A DNA stretch of 64,000 nt, taken from assembly GCF_001905905.1 (NCBI RefSeq), contig NZ_LIVT01000005.1, forward strand, positions 186,001 through 250,000. Direction: 5' to 3'. Within the stretch, counting starts at the first letter, position 1, and each line of letters begins with the position of its first letter. Shown piece by piece: positions 61,825-64,000 of the stretch. A program made the translations under genes and the position numbers. Source of the DNA: Streptomyces sp. CB02366. GTDB taxonomy: Bacteria; Actinomycetota; Actinomycetes; Streptomycetales; Streptomycetaceae. Below the pieces are notes generated by a model. That model did no database searches. It was not told the DNA's origin and saw only the letters and a program-made list of their open reading frames with translations.

Positions 61825-63018
61825 GTGACCGAGCGCGTCGTACTCGCCTACTCGGGCGGCCTGGACACCTCCGTCGCCATCGGCTGGATCGCCGAGGAGA
61901 CGGGCGCCGAGGTCATCGCCGTCGCCGTGGACGTCGGCCAGGGCGGCGAGGACCTGGACGTCATCCGCAAGCGCGCGCTCGCCTGCGGTGCCGTCGAGGC
62001 CGAGGTCGCGGACGCCAAGGACGAGTTCGCCGAGGAGTACTGCCTCCCGGCGATCAAGGCCAACGCCCTCTACATGGACCGCTACCCGCTGGTCTCGGCG
62101 CTCTCCCGGCCGACCATCGTCAAGCACCTCGTCGCCGCGGCCCGGAAGCACGGCGCCGGGATCGTCGCCCACGGCTGCACCGGCAAGGGCAACGACCAGG
62201 TCCGGTTCGAGGCCGGCATCTCCGCGCTCGGCCCCGACCTGAAGTGCATCGCCCCGGTCCGCGACTACGCCATGACCCGGGACAAGGCGATCGCCTTCTG
62301 CGAGGAGAAGAACCTCCCGATCGCGACCACCAAGAAGTCCCCGTACTCCATCGACCAGAACGTCTTCGGGCGTGCGGTGGAGACGGGCTTCCTGGAGGAC
62401 ATCTGGAACGCGCCGATCGAGGACATCTACGAGTACACCTCCGACCCCGCCGCCCCGCGCGAGGCCGACGAGGTCGTCATCTCCTTCAAGGAGGGCGTGC
62501 CGGTCGCCCTCGACGGCCGCCCCGTCACCGTCCTCCAGGCGATCCAGCAGCTCAACGAGCGGGCCGGGGCCCAGGGCGTCGGCCGGATCGACATGGTCGA
62601 GGACCGGCTCGTGGGCATCAAGTCCCGCGAGGTGTACGAGGCGCCCGGCGCGATCGCGCTGATCACCGCCCACCAGGAGCTGGAGAACGTCACCGTCGAG
62701 CGCGAACTGGCCCGCTACAAGCGGCAGGTCGAGCAGCGCTGGGGCGAGATGGTCTACGACGGCCTGTGGTTCTCCCCGCTGAAGCGGGCTCTGGACGGCT
62801 TCATCAACGAGGCCAACCAGCACGTCACCGGCGACATCCGGATGACCCTGCACGGCGGCCGTGCCGTCGTCACCGGCCGGAAGTCCGAGGAGTCGCTGTA
62901 CGACTTCAACCTCGCCACCTACGACTCGGGCGACACCTTCGACCAGTCCAAGGCGCAGGGCTTCATCGAGATCTTCGGCCTCTCCTCGAAGATCGCCGCC
63001 AAGCGCGACCTCGTCTGA
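61825..63018 (+). CDS. argG: Argininosuccinate synthase
   Basis: ArgG joins citrulline and aspartate using ATP. The pyrophosphatase loop VVLAYSGGLDTSVAIGW is at the N-terminus, and GCTGKGNDQVRFE and YSIDQNVFGRAVETG are typical of the type 1 enzyme. It starts at GTG behind AAGGAG. It is separate from the argCJBDR operon and probably shares repression by ArgR. Confidence 0.97.
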   Translation: MTERVVLAYSGGLDTSVAIGWIAEETGAEVIAVAVDVGQGGEDLDVIRKRALACGAVEAEVADAKDEFAEEYCLPAIKANALYMDRYPLVSALSRPTIVKHLVAAARKHGAGIVAHGCTGKGNDQVRFEAGISALGPDLKCIAPVRDYAMTRDKAIAFCEEKNLPIATTKKSPYSIDQNVFGRAVETGFLEDIWNAPIEDIYEYTSDPAAPREADEVVISFKEGVPVALDGRPVTVLQAIQQLNERAGAQGVGRIDMVEDRLVGIKSREVYEAPGAIALITAHQELENVTVERELARYKRQVEQRWGEMVYDGLWFSPLKRALDGFINEANQHVTGDIRMTLHGGRAVVTGRKSEESLYDFNLATYDSGDTFDQSKAQGFIEIFGLSSKIAAKRDLV

Positions 63019-63035
63019 CCCTTCCTCGTTGTACA

Positions 63036-63068
63036 GCCGCCTCCCCTCCCACGCGGCGGGGAGGCGGC
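63036..63068 (+). terminator. Hairpin between argG and argH
   Basis: A perfect 11-bp stem (63036-63046 with 63058-63068) lies 18 bases after the argG stop. It may end or weaken transcription before argH. Confidence 0.7.
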
Positions 63069-63142
63069 CGCATATCCGCACCCTGCCTTCGCTTACGTCT
63101 TCCACGTCTTCGCCTGGGCCCTCCCCTTCCAAGGAGCACGCA

Positions 63143-64000
63143 GTGAGCAGCAACAACGGTGACGTCCGGCTCTGGGGCGCGCGGTTCGCCGACGGACCGG
63201 CCGAGGCCCTGGCCAAACTGTCCGCCTCCGTCCACTTCGACTGGCGGCTCGCCCCGTACGACATCGCCGGCTCCCGCGCCCACGCCCGCGTCCTCCACAA
63301 GGCCGGCCTGCTCACCGAGGACGAGCTGACCCGGATGCTCGCCGGGCTCGACCGGCTGGAGGCCGACGTCGCGGACGGCTCCTTCACCGGCACCGTCGCC
63401 GACGAGGACGTCCACACCGCCCTGGAGCGCGGCCTCCTGGAACGGCTCGGCCCCGACCTCGGCGGCAAGCTCCGGGCCGGCCGCTCGCGGAACGACCAGA
63501 TCGCCACGCTCTTCCGGATGTACCTGCGCGACCACGCCCGGATCATCGGCGGTCTCCTCGCCGACCTCCAGAGCGCGCTGACCGGCCTCGCCAAGGCCCA
63601 CGCCGACGTCGCGATGCCGGGCCGCACCCACCTCCAGCACGCCCAGCCCGTCCTCTTCGCCCACCACGTGCTCGCCCACGTCCAGTCCCTCTCCCGGGAC
63701 GCGGAGCGGCTGCGCCAGTGGGACGCGCGCACCGCCGTCTCCCCGTACGGCTCCGGGGCGCTCGCCGGATCCTCGCTCGGGCTCGACCCGGAGGCGGTCG
63801 CCGCCGACCTGGGCTTCGAGCACGGTTCGGTCGCCAACTCCATCGACGGCACCGCCTCGCGGGACTTCGTCGCGGAGTTCGCCTTCATCACCGCGATGAT
63901 CGGCGTCAACCTCTCCCGGATCGCGGAGGAGGTCATCATCTGGAACACGAAGGAGTTCTCCTTCGTCACCCTCCACGACGCCTTCTCCACCGGCTCCTCG
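63143..64000 (+). CDS. argH: Argininosuccinate lyase (partial, cut by window end)
   Basis: ArgH splits argininosuccinate to arginine and fumarate. The first 286 codons are present from GTG 63143 (AAGGAG six bases before it), with WGARFADGPAEALAKLSASVHFDWRLAPYD, DVHTALERGLLERLG, the RSRNDQIATLFRMY block and AGRTHLQHAQPVLFAHH. The remaining part, with the GSS-type signature, begins near the end. The gene runs off the right edge; no damage is seen. Confidence 0.96.
   Translation, partial: MSSNNGDVRLWGARFADGPAEALAKLSASVHFDWRLAPYDIAGSRAHARVLHKAGLLTEDELTRMLAGLDRLEADVADGSFTGTVADEDVHTALERGLLERLGPDLGGKLRAGRSRNDQIATLFRMYLRDHARIIGGLLADLQSALTGLAKAHADVAMPGRTHLQHAQPVLFAHHVLAHVQSLSRDAERLRQWDARTAVSPYGSGALAGSSLGLDPEAVAADLGFEHGSVANSIDGTASRDFVAEFAFITAMIGVNLSRIAEEVIIWNTKEFSFVTLHDAFSTGSS

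Overview
The window is chromosomal DNA from a Streptomyces-type actinomycete. The evidence is very high G+C, frequent GTG starts, four-base ATGA/GTGA overlaps inside operons, many actinobacteria-specific families (SPW repeat protein, DUF2510, DUF1844, DUF1918, DUF5997, GPP34, SseB) and a gene order that, as I remember it, matches the Streptomyces coelicolor core from the tat-linked helicase to the arg cluster. No tRNA, rRNA, insertion sequence, prophage, CRISPR array or secondary-metabolite cluster was seen.

Layout. 1-5.4 kb: Ski2-like helicase, SPW membrane protein, ADP-ribosylglycohydrolase and a FAS1 lipoprotein. 6-8.8 kb: photolyase, then a SigK-like ECF sigma factor with its RskA-like anti-sigma factor. 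The sigma operon and the FAS1 lipoprotein are preceded by almost identical ECF-type promoters. 8.9-13.3 kb: ABA4-like and multi-pass membrane proteins divergent from a MerR regulator, an iron-box controlled siderophore-interacting protein and a 5'-3' exonuclease. 13.5-18 kb: a glycine betaine-type ABC transporter whose permease carries two fused binding domains, and a cupin regulator. 18-27.4 kb: TDT-family exporter/LysR pair, amino acid deaminase/aldolase-like enzyme, a proline-rich membrane protein coupled to a mycosin-like protease, SseB, an aquaporin and DUF1844.

27.4-37.7 kb is housekeeping: infC-rpmI-rplT, a SpoU methyltransferase, an orphan histidine kinase, pheS-pheT, an HTH/repeat regulator and a NUDIX hydrolase. 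infC has no usual start codon at the right place and seems to start at ATC. 38-41.1 kb is a cold-shock-like module (CspA-type protein, DEAD-box helicase, CBS-domain protein, unknown 103-residue protein), with a hairpin that would hide the helicase ribosome-binding site. 41.2-50.6 kb is mixed accessory and core DNA: a frameshifted gene, 3-hydroxybutyryl-CoA dehydrogenase, a Tat-exported GH10-like protein, a MocR/EamA pair, a histidine phosphatase relative lacking its histidines, a cyclophilin and a DUF5997/LysR-effector pair. 50.7-55.8 kb holds a membrane protein, a HEAT-repeat/MerR operon with a textbook MerR-type promoter, GPP34, a tiny membrane protein and an XRE regulator.

55.9-64 kb is arginine biosynthesis: argC-argJ-argB-argD-argR in one translationally coupled operon, then argG and argH (cut by the window end), with ArgR-type operators before argC and argG. 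The genes together convert glutamate to arginine under feedback control by ArgR.
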